Below are positions 24,900 through 32,722 of a stretch of 33,542 nt of DNA, in pieces (within the stretch, counting starts at the first letter, position 1; each line of letters starts with the position of its first letter). The notes under the pieces are model-generated. The model was not told the origin of the DNA, did not search any database, and worked only from the letters and a program-made list of their open reading frames with translations. The position numbers were made by a program, and so were the translations under genes. This DNA comes from an uncultured Clostridium sp. (GTDB taxonomy: Bacteria; Bacillota; Clostridia; TANB77; CAG-508). The DNA is taken from NCBI GenBank assembly GCA_902492105.1, contig CABUKD010000022.1, positions 1 to 33,542 of the forward strand, in the 5' to 3' direction.

Positions 24900-25628
24900 A
24901 TGAATAAAAAACAAGTAGCTATTACCTTAGGAATTATGTGTTTTATTTTAACATTAGCCATTTGTGTTCAGCTAAAAACAACGCAAAGTGGTAACTCAAC
25001 TGTTTCGCAATCTTTAGCAGAAGATGAGCTAAGAGATGAAGTGTTAAGATGGAAAGAAAAATATGATAATGCCTATAGTGAGCTTTCAGATTCGACAAAA
25101 CAACTAGAAGAAATTAGAAAACAAGCTACACAAAATGATACTACTTCTAGTGCCAAACAAGAACAAATTACGCAAAACAATATGGCTTTAGGTTTAGTAG
25201 AAGTACAAGGTCCAGGAATCGAAATTACAGTATCAGATAACAGTACAGGAATTAATCAAGAAGGACAAGAAATACTGGACTTAAGTTCACTTATCGTACA
25301 CTATGATGACTTACTTCAAATTATTAATAGTCTCAATAATGCAGGAGCAGAAGCTATTTCTATTAACGGGCAACGTGTTGTGCAAACAAGCAGTTTAAGT
25401 TGTGAAGGTAATGTTATTAAAATTAATGGCCAAAGAATTAGTTCGCCATTTACCATTAAGGCCATTGGATCTCCAGGAATGCTTTATGGTTCTCTTACTA
25501 TGGTAGGAGGTTACCTATATTGGATGGAACAAACAGGTGTTATTGTAACCACAAAGCAAATGGATTTAGTAACTGTAGAAAAATATGATGGTGTTATTAA
25601 CTATAAATATATGAAAAATGAAGAGTAG
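24900..25628 (+). CDS. DUF881 family membrane protein 1
   Basis: A 242-aa protein with one N-terminal membrane segment (about 7-22), a coiled-coil stretch (VLRWKEKYDNAYSELSDST to about 85) and a DUF881 domain. The domain shows VEVQGPGIEITVSDNS, LLQIINSLNNAGAEAISING and ISSPFTIKAIGSPGMLYG. DUF881 genes sit between divIB and ftsA in many Firmicutes and Actinobacteria, suggesting a cell-envelope or division role; the exact function is unknown. GAAAGGAAGAGG precedes ATG 24900. A second DUF881 gene follows. Confidence 0.88.
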   Translation: MNKKQVAITLGIMCFILTLAICVQLKTTQSGNSTVSQSLAEDELRDEVLRWKEKYDNAYSELSDSTKQLEEIRKQATQNDTTSSAKQEQITQNNMALGLVEVQGPGIEITVSDNSTGINQEGQEILDLSSLIVHYDDLLQIINSLNNAGAEAISINGQRVVQTSSLSCEGNVIKINGQRISSPFTIKAIGSPGMLYGSLTMVGGYLYWMEQTGVIVTTKQMDLVTVEKYDGVINYKYMKNEE

Positions 25629-25642
25629 AGGTGAAGAGAAAC

Positions 25643-26344
25643 TTGAAAAAAGACCAAATTATCATGACAGTGATTATTGGATTAGTATGTATTGTGTTTT
25701 TTGCGGTTATGTTTATGCAATTTAAAACAATTGAAGAAACCGATATTACAGCAATTGAAAATATGAGAGAAACGGAATTAAGGGCTGCCATTTCTGAATG
25801 GAAAGGAAAATATGAAGAAACACAAGCATTGTTAGAAGAAAACCAAAAATCTATTCAAGAATATCAAGATAAAATAGAAAAGAATGAAGAAACATCAGAA
25901 TTAGTAGAAAAAGATTTAGCAGATTCTAATATGAAACTTGGTAAAACGGATGTTGTAGGAGAAGGAATTACTTTAAATATTACAGATTCAGATATGGCTC
26001 CTATCAAAGCTTATGATTTACTGTATTTAGTTAATGAATTACGTTATGCAGGAGCAGAAGCTATTTCCATTAATGGGGTAAGGGTTCTTAGCTCTACTTA
26101 TATTTCAGAACCACAAGAAGGACTTATTTTAATAGATGGAAGTAGAATTACATCCCCATTTGTGGTAAAAGCAATTGGAAATCAGACTTATTTATCTAGT
26201 ACATTAAGTCTAAAAGATACTGGTTTTATTGATAAATATAAAGCTAGTGGAGTACAAATACAGTTAGAAACAGGGAAAAATATACAAATCCCAAAATATA
26301 ATGGGGAAACACAAATAAAATATATGAAAGAAGTGGAGGAATAA
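25643..26344 (+). CDS. DUF881 family membrane protein 2
   Basis: A 233-aa paralogue of the preceding gene with the same plan: a membrane segment (IIMTVIIGLVCIVFFAVMF), a Glu-rich coiled coil, and the DUF881 domain with VGEGITLNITDSDMAP, LRYAGAEAISINGVRV and ITSPFVVKAIGNQ. I take TTG 25643 as start because GAGGTGA (25628-25634), a perfect match to the anti-Shine-Dalgarno sequence, lies 8 nt before it; GTG 25631 falls within that site. It is joined to the DUF1290 gene by 2 nt. Confidence 0.87.
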   Translation: MKKDQIIMTVIIGLVCIVFFAVMFMQFKTIEETDITAIENMRETELRAAISEWKGKYEETQALLEENQKSIQEYQDKIEKNEETSELVEKDLADSNMKLGKTDVVGEGITLNITDSDMAPIKAYDLLYLVNELRYAGAEAISINGVRVLSSTYISEPQEGLILIDGSRITSPFVVKAIGNQTYLSSTLSLKDTGFIDKYKASGVQIQLETGKNIQIPKYNGETQIKYMKEVEE

Positions 26345-26346
26345 TT

Positions 26347-26727
26347 ATGATATTTATTGCAATTGTAGTAGGATGTATTATAGGAGCTGTAATTGGTATT
26401 TATGCACCAATGGTACCATATACTTATTCAGGATATTTAGCAATTGCTATTATTGCAGCATTAGATTCTGTATTTGGAGGAATTGCTTCAACACTAAAAA
26501 AGAATTTTGATTTAAAAATTTTTGTAACAGGATTTTTTGGAAATGCTATTTTATCCATCTTACTTACTTTCTTAGGACAAAAATTAAATGTAGATATTTA
26601 TTTAGCAGCAATTGTAGTATTTGTAGGAAGAATGTTTAATAATTTAGCCATTATTAGACGTTATTATTTAGAAAAATGGACAAACCATATGTCTAAAAAA
26701 GGCGAAAAGGTCCCAGAAAAAAATTAA
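26347..26727 (+). CDS. sbp: Small basic protein, DUF1290 (Sbp)
   Basis: A 126-aa membrane protein with about three hydrophobic helices: MIFIAIVVGCIIGAVIGIY, a middle YLAIAIIAALDSVFGGI, and later ILSILLTFLGQKL and AIVVFVGRMF. It ends in a basic tail (YYLEKWTNHMSKKGEK). This is the Sbp/DUF1290 family, found next to DUF881 genes and ftsA/ftsZ in Firmicutes. The function is not known; the synteny suggests division or envelope work. GTGGAGG lies just before ATG 26347. Confidence 0.87.
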   Translation: MIFIAIVVGCIIGAVIGIYAPMVPYTYSGYLAIAIIAALDSVFGGIASTLKKNFDLKIFVTGFFGNAILSILLTFLGQKLNVDIYLAAIVVFVGRMFNNLAIIRRYYLEKWTNHMSKKGEKVPEKN

Positions 26728-26802
26728 AAAGTAAGTGTAAAAAAATTACATAAAAAAGAAAATTTAGAAATACTAGTTTTCTAAAGCTATGTTTCAAAAT
26801 TG

Positions 26803-26864
26803 TTACGAAAATATTACAAAATTATTACAAATCTATTGACTTTTTTTTCAAAATGTAATATTCT
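26803..26864 (+). promoter_or_regulatory. ftsA promoter with upstream 11-bp phased repeats
   Basis: TTGACT (26836-26841), a 17-nt spacer and TATTCT (26859-26864). Just upstream, TTAC units with A-tracts start at 26803, 26814 and 26825, and the -35 box at 26836 continues the 11-bp period. This may be bent DNA, an UP-like element or repeated protein sites. Confidence 0.55.
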
Positions 26865-26929
26865 TAAACCATCCGAAAACAGATGACAAAGAATCTTTTT
26901 AAGACGAGCAAAAAATGGAGGAATGAGTC

Positions 26930-28160
26930 TTGGCAATAGGAGATATAATTGTAGGAATCGACATTGGTACCTCAAAAGTAAGCCTAGTAATAGGTGAGGT
27001 TAACAATTTTAATCAAATCGAAGTCATTTGTACTGCTAGCCATAGGTGTAGACGGAATTCAAAAAGGAAAAATTATCGATGAAAATGAAATTGCAAATTC
27101 TATTCATCATTTAATAAAAGAAGCAGAGTCAGAATCAGATTTAAGAATCAATTCTGCCTATGTAACAATACCGGGAAAATATGTTACTATTGTGCAAAAT
27201 AGTGTATTAAAAGAGGCTAAAGATAAATATGCAGGAATTTCTGCAAAAGATGTTACCTCTAGCATTATGCAAGTAAAAGATATAGATGTTCCAGAAGGAA
27301 GACAAATAATTGATATTGTGGAAAATCAATTTATTCTAGAAAATGGAAAAGTAGTAACAGATCCTATTGGAAACTTAAGTGGAAGTTTTACATTAAAGGC
27401 ACAGGTTATTTTAGCAGGCAAAGAATATATGAGGCAAATCGCTTCTATTTTTAGAAAAGTAGATTTAGATATTGACGGATTAGTGCCAGTAACCCTTGCA
27501 CAAAGAAGCTTAGTACTAGATACCAATGAACTAAACGATAATGTAATGTTATTAGATATTGGAGCAGGAAATACAGATATTGGCGTATTTGAAGGTTCTA
27601 ATTTTGTATATACTAACACCATCCCACTAGGGGGAGATAATATTACTAATGATATTGCTTTAGTATTAAACATTTCAGAGGAAGAAGCTGAAAAATTAAA
27701 AAAACAATATGGACTAGCCCTAAAGTCCTTTATAGATAATGACAACGAAATATTACTTACTACTTGTAGAGATGATAATGGCAAAAAGGTAATTAAAAGT
27801 TCTCAATTAATAGAAATTATGGAAGCAAGAATTGAAGAAATATTTACCTTAATAAATAAAGATATTACAATGCAGGGTATAAAATCTAGAATTAATAATG
27901 TTATTTTAACAGGACAAGGAATAACCACAATTAATAAAAGCGATGTAGCAGGAAAAATTACGCTAAATATTCCAGTAAAAATAGCAACAGGCAGACTAAT
28001 TAGTGTAGTAAGACCAGAATATAGAACAGCTTATAGTTTAGTAAGATACATTGCATCAAGACCTTTTGCAAAAACAGTAGGAAGTAATATCGATACAGAT
28101 TCTAAAGAAAACTTTTTCCAAAATGTTTTGGAAAGGATTAAAGAATTTTTCTATTCATGA
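26930..28160 (+). CDS. ftsA: Cell-division actin homologue FtsA, read through a +1 shift at CGG
   Basis: FtsA anchors FtsZ filaments to the membrane and recruits later division proteins. With a +1 shift at 27053 the product is 409 aa. The first part begins with the phosphate-1 motif VGIDIGTSKVSLVIGEV, then FNQIEVICTASHRCR; skipping the C of CGG continues GIQKGKII, giving the S-x-x-x-R-G-x-x-K-G pattern of FtsA. After it come NVMLLDIGAGNTDIGVFEG (phosphate 2) and NVILTGQGI (adenosine motif). The end, FFQNVLERIKEFF, is an amphipathic helix as expected for membrane targeting. TTG 26930 is the start, with GGAGG 8 nt upstream. Without the shift translation ends at about codon 50. Confidence 0.88.
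27053..27055 (+). other. In-frame CGG at +1 frameshift point in ftsA
   Basis: Upstream phase AGA CGG AAT (codon 42 from TTG 26930); AGA (C) GGA ATT CAA AAA GGA restores R-G-I-Q-K-G. The zero frame stops at TGA 27080-27082. Confidence 0.78.
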
Positions 28161-28225
28161 TTTTAATTTTTAAAAATATATAAAAAGGTAAGGAAAATAC
28201 CACAAAAATAGGAGGAATGAACTTT

Positions 28226-29350
28226 ATGCTAATGGATAATAATGTTGACGAAAACATGATGTTAGACGGAACAGCTACTATCAAAGTAATTGGTGTAGGT
28301 GGAGCAGGAAACAATGCAGTAAACCGAATGGTAGAATCAGGAATTAAAAATGTAGAATTTATTGCAGTAAATACTGATAGACAAGCACTTTTACTTTCAA
28401 AAGCAGCATCTAAAATACAAATTGGAGAAAAAATTACAAGAGGATTAGGAGCAGGAGCTAATCCAGATATTGGAGCACAAGCCGCTGAAGAAAGCAAAAC
28501 AGAAATTGCAGAAGCTTTACGCGGAGCAGATATGGTATTTGTAACTGCCGGAATGGGTGGAGGAACAGGAACAGGAGCTGCCCCAATTGTTGCAGCAGCA
28601 GCTAAAGAGATGGGAATTTTAACCATTGGTGTTGTAACAAAACCATTTACCTTTGAAGGTAAAAAAAGATTATCACAAGCAGAACGTGGAATTGAAAGCC
28701 TAAAAGGAAAAGTAGATACTTTAGTAGTAATTCCAAACGACAAATTATTACAAATTATTGATAGAAAAACTTCTATTGTAGAAGCATTCAAGATGGCAGA
28801 TGATGTATTAAGACAAGGTGTACAAGGTATTTCAGACTTAATTGCAATTCCAGGTCTTGTTAACTTAGACTTTGCTGACGTAAAAACCATTATGTTAAAT
28901 ACAGGAATGGCACATATGGGTATTGGTAGAGCATCTGGTGAAAACAGAGCAGAAGATGCTGCAAAACAAGCAGTACAAAGTCCATTACTAGAAACTTCTA
29001 TTGAAGGAGCAAGAGGAGTTATTATCAATATTACAGGTGGTAATAACTTAGGATTACATGAAGTAAATACAGCAGCTGAATTAATTCAAAGAAGTGTTGA
29101 CCCAGAAGCTAACATTATCTTTGGTGCAGTAATTGATGAAAGCTTAGATGAAGATATTGTTATTACTGTTATTGCAACAGGATTTGAAAAAGAAGATGGA
29201 CCACTTTCTGGGACAATTCCAGTAGGAGATATTATCGATAAAGCATGGGATAAAAAATTAAATTCTATCCCAACTGCAACAGACGGCTCAAATTCTCAAG
29301 ATAATTTAGAAATTCCTACCTTTTTAAGAAAAAGTAAAGGTGTGAAATAA
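28226..29350 (+). CDS. ftsZ: Cell-division tubulin homologue FtsZ
   Basis: A 374-aa GTPase that polymerises into the division ring. The nucleotide-binding part starts ATIKVIGVGGAGNNAVNRM and contains the tubulin signature GMGGGTGTGAAP. The catalytic T7 region is NLDFADVKTIM. The C-terminal DNLEIPTFLRK is the short conserved peptide that binds FtsA and other partners. ATG 28226 is chosen because GGAGG (28211-28215) is 10 nt upstream; ATG 28217 is too close to it. No frameshift is present. It follows ftsA by 65 nt, and a strong terminator follows it. Confidence 0.96.
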   Translation: MLMDNNVDENMMLDGTATIKVIGVGGAGNNAVNRMVESGIKNVEFIAVNTDRQALLLSKAASKIQIGEKITRGLGAGANPDIGAQAAEESKTEIAEALRGADMVFVTAGMGGGTGTGAAPIVAAAAKEMGILTIGVVTKPFTFEGKKRLSQAERGIESLKGKVDTLVVIPNDKLLQIIDRKTSIVEAFKMADDVLRQGVQGISDLIAIPGLVNLDFADVKTIMLNTGMAHMGIGRASGENRAEDAAKQAVQSPLLETSIEGARGVIINITGGNNLGLHEVNTAAELIQRSVDPEANIIFGAVIDESLDEDIVITVIATGFEKEDGPLSGTIPVGDIIDKAWDKKLNSIPTATDGSNSQDNLEIPTFLRKSKGVK

Positions 29351-29428
29351 GAAACATAAAAAAGTTGTCTTAAATTAATATGTAATTAAAGTATTAAGAT
29401 TGTGTTTTTTGATTTTTAAAACAATTAT

Positions 29429-29470
29429 AAAAAGTACAAGATTTTCAAATTTCTTGTACTTTTTTCTTGT
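29429..29470 (+). terminator. Terminator after ftsZ
   Basis: AAAAAGTACAAGA (29429-29441) pairs perfectly with TCTTGTACTTTTT (29452-29464), with a 10-nt loop and a T tract. The remaining gap to 29704 holds only the putative spoIIGA promoter and A-rich sequence. Confidence 0.85.
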
Positions 29471-29512
29471 GTAAATGCGCTTTTACTCAAAAAAAGGGGA
29501 TAATTTCTTTTT

Positions 29513-29559
29513 TTGACATTCATAAAATGACACACTTTTTAAATAAATGAGAGTATACT
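29513..29559 (+). promoter_or_regulatory. Putative spoIIG-type promoter
   Basis: TATACT (29554-29559) lies 21 nt after ATGACA (29527-29532) and 35 nt after TTGACA (29513-29518). The B. subtilis spoIIG promoter is sigma-A-dependent with an unusual spacer of about 22 nt and Spo0A boxes near -35, so this layout is suggestive. I do not see a perfect Spo0A box. Confidence 0.4.
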
Positions 29560-29704
29560 AAATAGGCAGTTAATCTTTTAAGATAAGAGCAAATATAAAA
29601 AACAAAAACAAGAAAAGTAAACAAGCGAAAATGAAAACAAATACAATAATAAATATAAAAAAATCAAAATAGTAATACAAAAAAAGAAAGAAAGTGAAGT
29701 GCAA

Positions 29705-30634
29705 ATGACAATTTATTTAGATGTAGTATTACTAGAAAATTTATGCATGAACTATATTATCCTATTTGCTACAGGATATATTATGAAACTGAAAATGAAA
29801 CACTGGAAATTAATTCTTTCAGCATTGTTAGGGGGAATTTATGCTGTTATTTCTTACCTAGAAATTTTACCAATTTATTCTAGCTTGCCTATGAAAATTC
29901 TTTTATCTGCTTTAATGGTCTATATTGCTTTTAATGCAAAGGGCATTAAAATTTTAAGCAAGCAACTTATTCTTTTTTACTTAACATCATTTGTATTTGG
30001 AGGTTGTGCTTTTGCTTTACTTTATTTTATTAGACCACAAGATATTTTAATGCGCAATGGAGTCTATGTAGGAACCTATCCAATTAAAATAGCATTACTT
30101 GGCGGAATTGTAGGATTTATTATTACTTATATAGCTTTTAAAATAGTCAAAACAAAGCTATCCAAAAAAGATATGATCCATTCCATTTGCATTAAAATAG
30201 AAGGGAAAGAATTAAATGTGCAAGCTATGCTAGATACAGGCAACTTTTTAAAAGAACCTATTACAGGAATGCCGGTAGTAGTAGTGGAAAAAGAAAAATT
30301 ATATTCTATTTTGCCAGCTAATTTGTTAGATCATATAGAAGAATTGATAGGAGGTGAGGGTACAAAAAGAATAGAAAATTTAGAAGAAAAAGCATATTTA
30401 ACAAAATTCAGATTAATTCCTTTTTCTTCGATAGGAAAACAAAACGGACTTATGTTAGGTTTAAAAGCAGATGAGGTAATCGTAAAAGATGAACAAATGG
30501 AAACAAGAAAAGATGTTATTATAGGGATTTTCCCACATAAACTAAGCAAAAATAACCTATATTCTGCTTTAATAGGGCTAGACCTATTGGAAAGGAGTGA
30601 TAACAATGAACCTATTGCAAATCTTAAAATCTAG
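29705..30634 (+). CDS. spoIIGA: Sporulation sigma-E factor-processing protease SpoIIGA
   Basis: A 309-aa membrane aspartic protease that activates pro-sigma-E in the mother cell. The N-terminal half has about five membrane segments, starting MTIYLDVVLLENLCMNYII. The C-terminal half is the protease domain with AMLDTGNFLKEPITG, Asp177 being the catalytic residue. ATG 29705 is preferred over GTG 29699. Its last 29 nt overlap sigE, which fits translational coupling of the protease and its substrate. Confidence 0.93.
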   Translation: MTIYLDVVLLENLCMNYIILFATGYIMKLKMKHWKLILSALLGGIYAVISYLEILPIYSSLPMKILLSALMVYIAFNAKGIKILSKQLILFYLTSFVFGGCAFALLYFIRPQDILMRNGVYVGTYPIKIALLGGIVGFIITYIAFKIVKTKLSKKDMIHSICIKIEGKELNVQAMLDTGNFLKEPITGMPVVVVEKEKLYSILPANLLDHIEELIGGEGTKRIENLEEKAYLTKFRLIPFSSIGKQNGLMLGLKADEVIVKDEQMETRKDVIIGIFPHKLSKNNLYSALIGLDLLERSDNNEPIANLKI

Positions 30635-31338
30635 TATTAATACCTTATATGTAAGATATATTGGAAAAGATGAAGAAGAAAATCTTCCCATTTATTATAT
30701 AGGAGGCAGCCAAACTCTGCCACCACCTTTAACAAATGAAGAAGAAGCTAAAATTTTAGAACAATTATCACAAGGAGACGAAAGCGTTAGACAAATTTTA
30801 GTAGAAAGAAATTTAAGACTAGTAGTTTATATTGCCAAAAAATTTGAAAATACAGGAGTAGGTATCGAAGATTTAATTTCTATTGGTACTATTGGTTTAA
30901 TGAAGGCAATTAATACTTTTAATACTGATAAAAAAATCAAACTAGCTACCTATGCTTCACGATGTATTGAAAATGAAATTTTAATGTTTTTAAGAAGAAG
31001 TAATAGAATGAAAGGAGAAATTTCTATTGATGAACCACTAAATCAAGACGGGGACGGAAATGAATTACTTTTATCAGACATATTAGGAACTGATCCAGAT
31101 GTTACTTCAAGAAGAATTGAAGATGAGGTAGATAAAAGCCTATTAAGAGCTTCTATTGAAAAACTAAATAATCGAGAAAGAAACATTATGGAACTTCGCT
31201 TTGGATTTATAAGTGGAACCGAAAAAACACAAAAAGAAGTAGCAGATATGCTACGGCATTTCTCAAAGTTACATATCTCGCTTAGAAAAGAAAATTATTC
31301 ATAAAATGAAAAAAGAAATTATGAGCAAAACAGGCTAG
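30606..31338 (+). CDS. sigE: Pro-sigma-E, mother-cell sporulation sigma factor, read through a +1 shift at CGG
   Basis: The 243-aa product (with one +1 shift at 31254) is a sigma-70-family factor. It starts with the inhibitory pro-sequence MNLLQILKSSINTLYVRYIG and the processing region YYIGGSQTLPPPL. Region 2 has NLRLVVYIAKKFENTGVGIEDLISIGTIGL. Region 4 is split: KTQKEVADML, CGG, then garbage and a stop at 31304 in the zero frame; skipping the C continues GISQSYISRLEKKIIHKMKK, the helix-turn-helix that reads the -35 element. Without the shift the factor would lose promoter recognition. ATG 30606 has AAAGGAG 8 nt upstream. Confidence 0.9.
31254..31256 (+). other. In-frame CGG at +1 frameshift point in sigE
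   Basis: Upstream phase CTA CGG CAT; CTA (C) GGC ATT TCT CAA AGT restores L-G-I-S-Q-S. It lies in the turn before the recognition helix of region 4.2. The zero frame stops at 31304. Confidence 0.8.
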
Positions 31339-31348
31339 AAGCAATAAA

Positions 31349-31598
31349 CCATCGGGGCGGGCTTAAATTGTCCAATTATTTAAAATAATTTTTTATAAAA
31401 GTTGTTATTATATTATTTCTTGCTCGCCCCAACTACGAAGAGCCTTCAGTACAAAGATTTTAACAAATCTTTGCTTGAAGGCTCTAACTTGTTGGTCCCC
31501 ACCTTAACTCGCTACAAAATAATATAATACCAACTTTTATGTATATATTTATTATAAGGACCAATCGGTTAGGACAATTTAAGCCCACCCACCGATGG
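31349..31598. ncRNA. Long nested structured element C between sigE and sigG
   Basis: No gene occurs in this 363-bp gap. An outer imperfect stem pairs 31349-31373 with 31572-31598. A middle stem pairs 31395-31418 with 31517-31540 with one mismatch. The apical hairpin 31439-31485 has AGAGCCTTCA/TGAAGGCTCT and CAAAGATTT/AAATCTTTG with a TAAC loop. The unpaired parts between are GC-rich (GCTCGCCCCAACTAC and TTGGTCCCCACC). The plan resembles elements A and B but the sequence differs. CCGATGGTCC (31592-31601) can alternatively pair with GGACCAATCGG (31558-31568), so two exclusive folds are possible. It may be an RNA, an attenuator or a small mobile element. Confidence 0.55.
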
Positions 31599-31636
31599 TC
31601 CTATTAAAAATTGTCGAATTAAGTCGAACGATAATC

Positions 31637-31666
31637 GAATAGTAAGAACTCCTTTTGGAAATAATG
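31637..31666 (+). promoter_or_regulatory. Putative sigma-F promoter of sigG
   Basis: GAATA (31637-31641), a 15-nt spacer and GGAAATAATG (31657-31666) match the B. subtilis sigma-F consensus GYWTA / GGNRAHAMTW at 4 of 5 and 9 of 10 positions. B. subtilis spoIIIG (sigG) is known to be transcribed by sigma-F. Transcription would start near 31672. Confidence 0.6.
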
Positions 31667-31698
31667 AAATTAACAAATTATAATCCAAAGGAGTTTTT
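31644..31698 (+). promoter_or_regulatory. Hairpin masking the sigG ribosome binding site
   Basis: AAGAACTCCTTTTGGA (about 31644-31659) pairs with TCCAAAGGAGTTTTT (31684-31698), with one bulge and a wobble. The right arm contains the ribosome binding site AAAGGAG. The left arm lies upstream of the predicted sigma-F start, so only read-through RNA from sigE would be masked. The same logic is reported for B. subtilis spoIIIG. Confidence 0.7.
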
Positions 31699-31701
31699 AT
31701 C

Positions 31702-32472
31702 ATGAATAAAGTTGAAATTTCCGGAGTAAACACTGCTAAGTTACCTATGTTATCTATAGAGGAAAAGAATAGATTGATGCAAAAAATTAAACAAGGAGAT
31801 GAAGAAGCAAGAAAAGAGTTTATACAAGGAAATTTAAGGCTTGTTTTAAGTATCATTAAAAGATTTTATGGAAAAGGGGAAAATTTAGATGACCTTTTTC
31901 AAGTGGGTTGTGTAGGACTTATTAAAGCAATAGACAATTTTGATATGAGTCAAAATGTACAATTTTCAACATATGCAGTTCCTATGATCGTAGGAGAAAT
32001 TCGCAGATATTTAAGAGACAATAATTCTATACGTGTTAGTAGGTCTGTACGAGATTTAGCCTATAAAGTACTAAGCATAAAGGAAAGAATTTCTAAAGAA
32101 GAACAAAGAGAAGCCTCAATAGAAGAAATTGCTAAAGAACTAGGAGTAGAGAAAGAAGAAATTATTCTTAGCTTAGATGCTATACAAGAACCAATATCTT
32201 TACAAGAGCCAGCCTATAGTGAAAACACAGAAAATATATGTATTATGGACCAAGTGAGTGACAAGAAAAATACGGATGAACTATGGGCACAAAATCTTAC
32301 CATTTCTGAAGCAATGAAACGTCTAACAGAAAAAGAAAAAATGATTATTAATAAGCGCTTTTTTGAAGGAAGAACACAAATGGAAGTAGCAGAAGAAATT
32401 GGTATTTCACAAGCACAAGTATCCAGATTAGAAAGAACAGCAATTAACCATATTAGAAGAATTTATAAATAG
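31702..32472 (+). CDS. sigG: Forespore sporulation sigma factor sigma-G
   Basis: A 256-aa sigma-70-family factor for late forespore transcription. The N-terminus MNKVEISGVNTAKLPMLS is typical of SigG. Region 2 shows GNLRLVLSIIKRFYGKGENL, DDLFQVGCVGLIKAIDNFD and FSTYAVPMIVGEIRRYLRDN. Region 3 has SIRVSRSVRDLAYKVL. Region 4 has EVAEEIGISQAQVSRLERTA. No frameshift is present. It directly follows sigE as in other endospore formers, but here element C lies between them. ylmC lies downstream after a terminator-like hairpin. Confidence 0.95.
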   Translation: MNKVEISGVNTAKLPMLSIEEKNRLMQKIKQGDEEARKEFIQGNLRLVLSIIKRFYGKGENLDDLFQVGCVGLIKAIDNFDMSQNVQFSTYAVPMIVGEIRRYLRDNNSIRVSRSVRDLAYKVLSIKERISKEEQREASIEEIAKELGVEKEEIILSLDAIQEPISLQEPAYSENTENICIMDQVSDKKNTDELWAQNLTISEAMKRLTEKEKMIINKRFFEGRTQMEVAEEIGISQAQVSRLERTAINHIRRIYK

Positions 32473-32549
32473 AGTTTTCATTTAATTAATTTCTAGTTTT
32501 GACTTAAAATAAATTGAATTCATCTAATTCATATATGTTATGAAATGTA

Positions 32550-32618
32550 TATAATAAAGAAGTAAATTGCCTTTTTATAAAATAAGAGAAATCTTATAGA
32601 ATAAAAAGGCAATTTTTT
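32550..32618 (+). terminator. Nested terminator hairpin after sigG, preceded by TATAAT
   Basis: AAATTGCCTTTTTAT (32564-32578) pairs perfectly with ATAAAAAGGCAATTT (32601-32615) and a T run follows. The loop contains a second hairpin, ATAAGA/TCTTAT closed by a GAAA tetraloop (82-97 of that line). A TATAAT (32550-32555) with TTCATA 16 nt upstream lies just ahead, so this could also be a very short transcript. Confidence 0.7.
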
Positions 32619-32722
32619 AATATTATTTCATATAATAATAAAAAATAATAGAATCAATAAAATAAGATCAATAAAAAGAAAAGAAGCATGTAGTAGAATA
32701 AAATTATATAAAGGGAGGAAGC

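Noticed and set aside
28138..29028. Long reverse-strand open frame opposite ftsZ, and similar antisense frames opposite tsaC, ftsA, clpE and others
   Set aside because: They have no ribosome binding sites or protein-like composition, and lie opposite strongly conserved genes.
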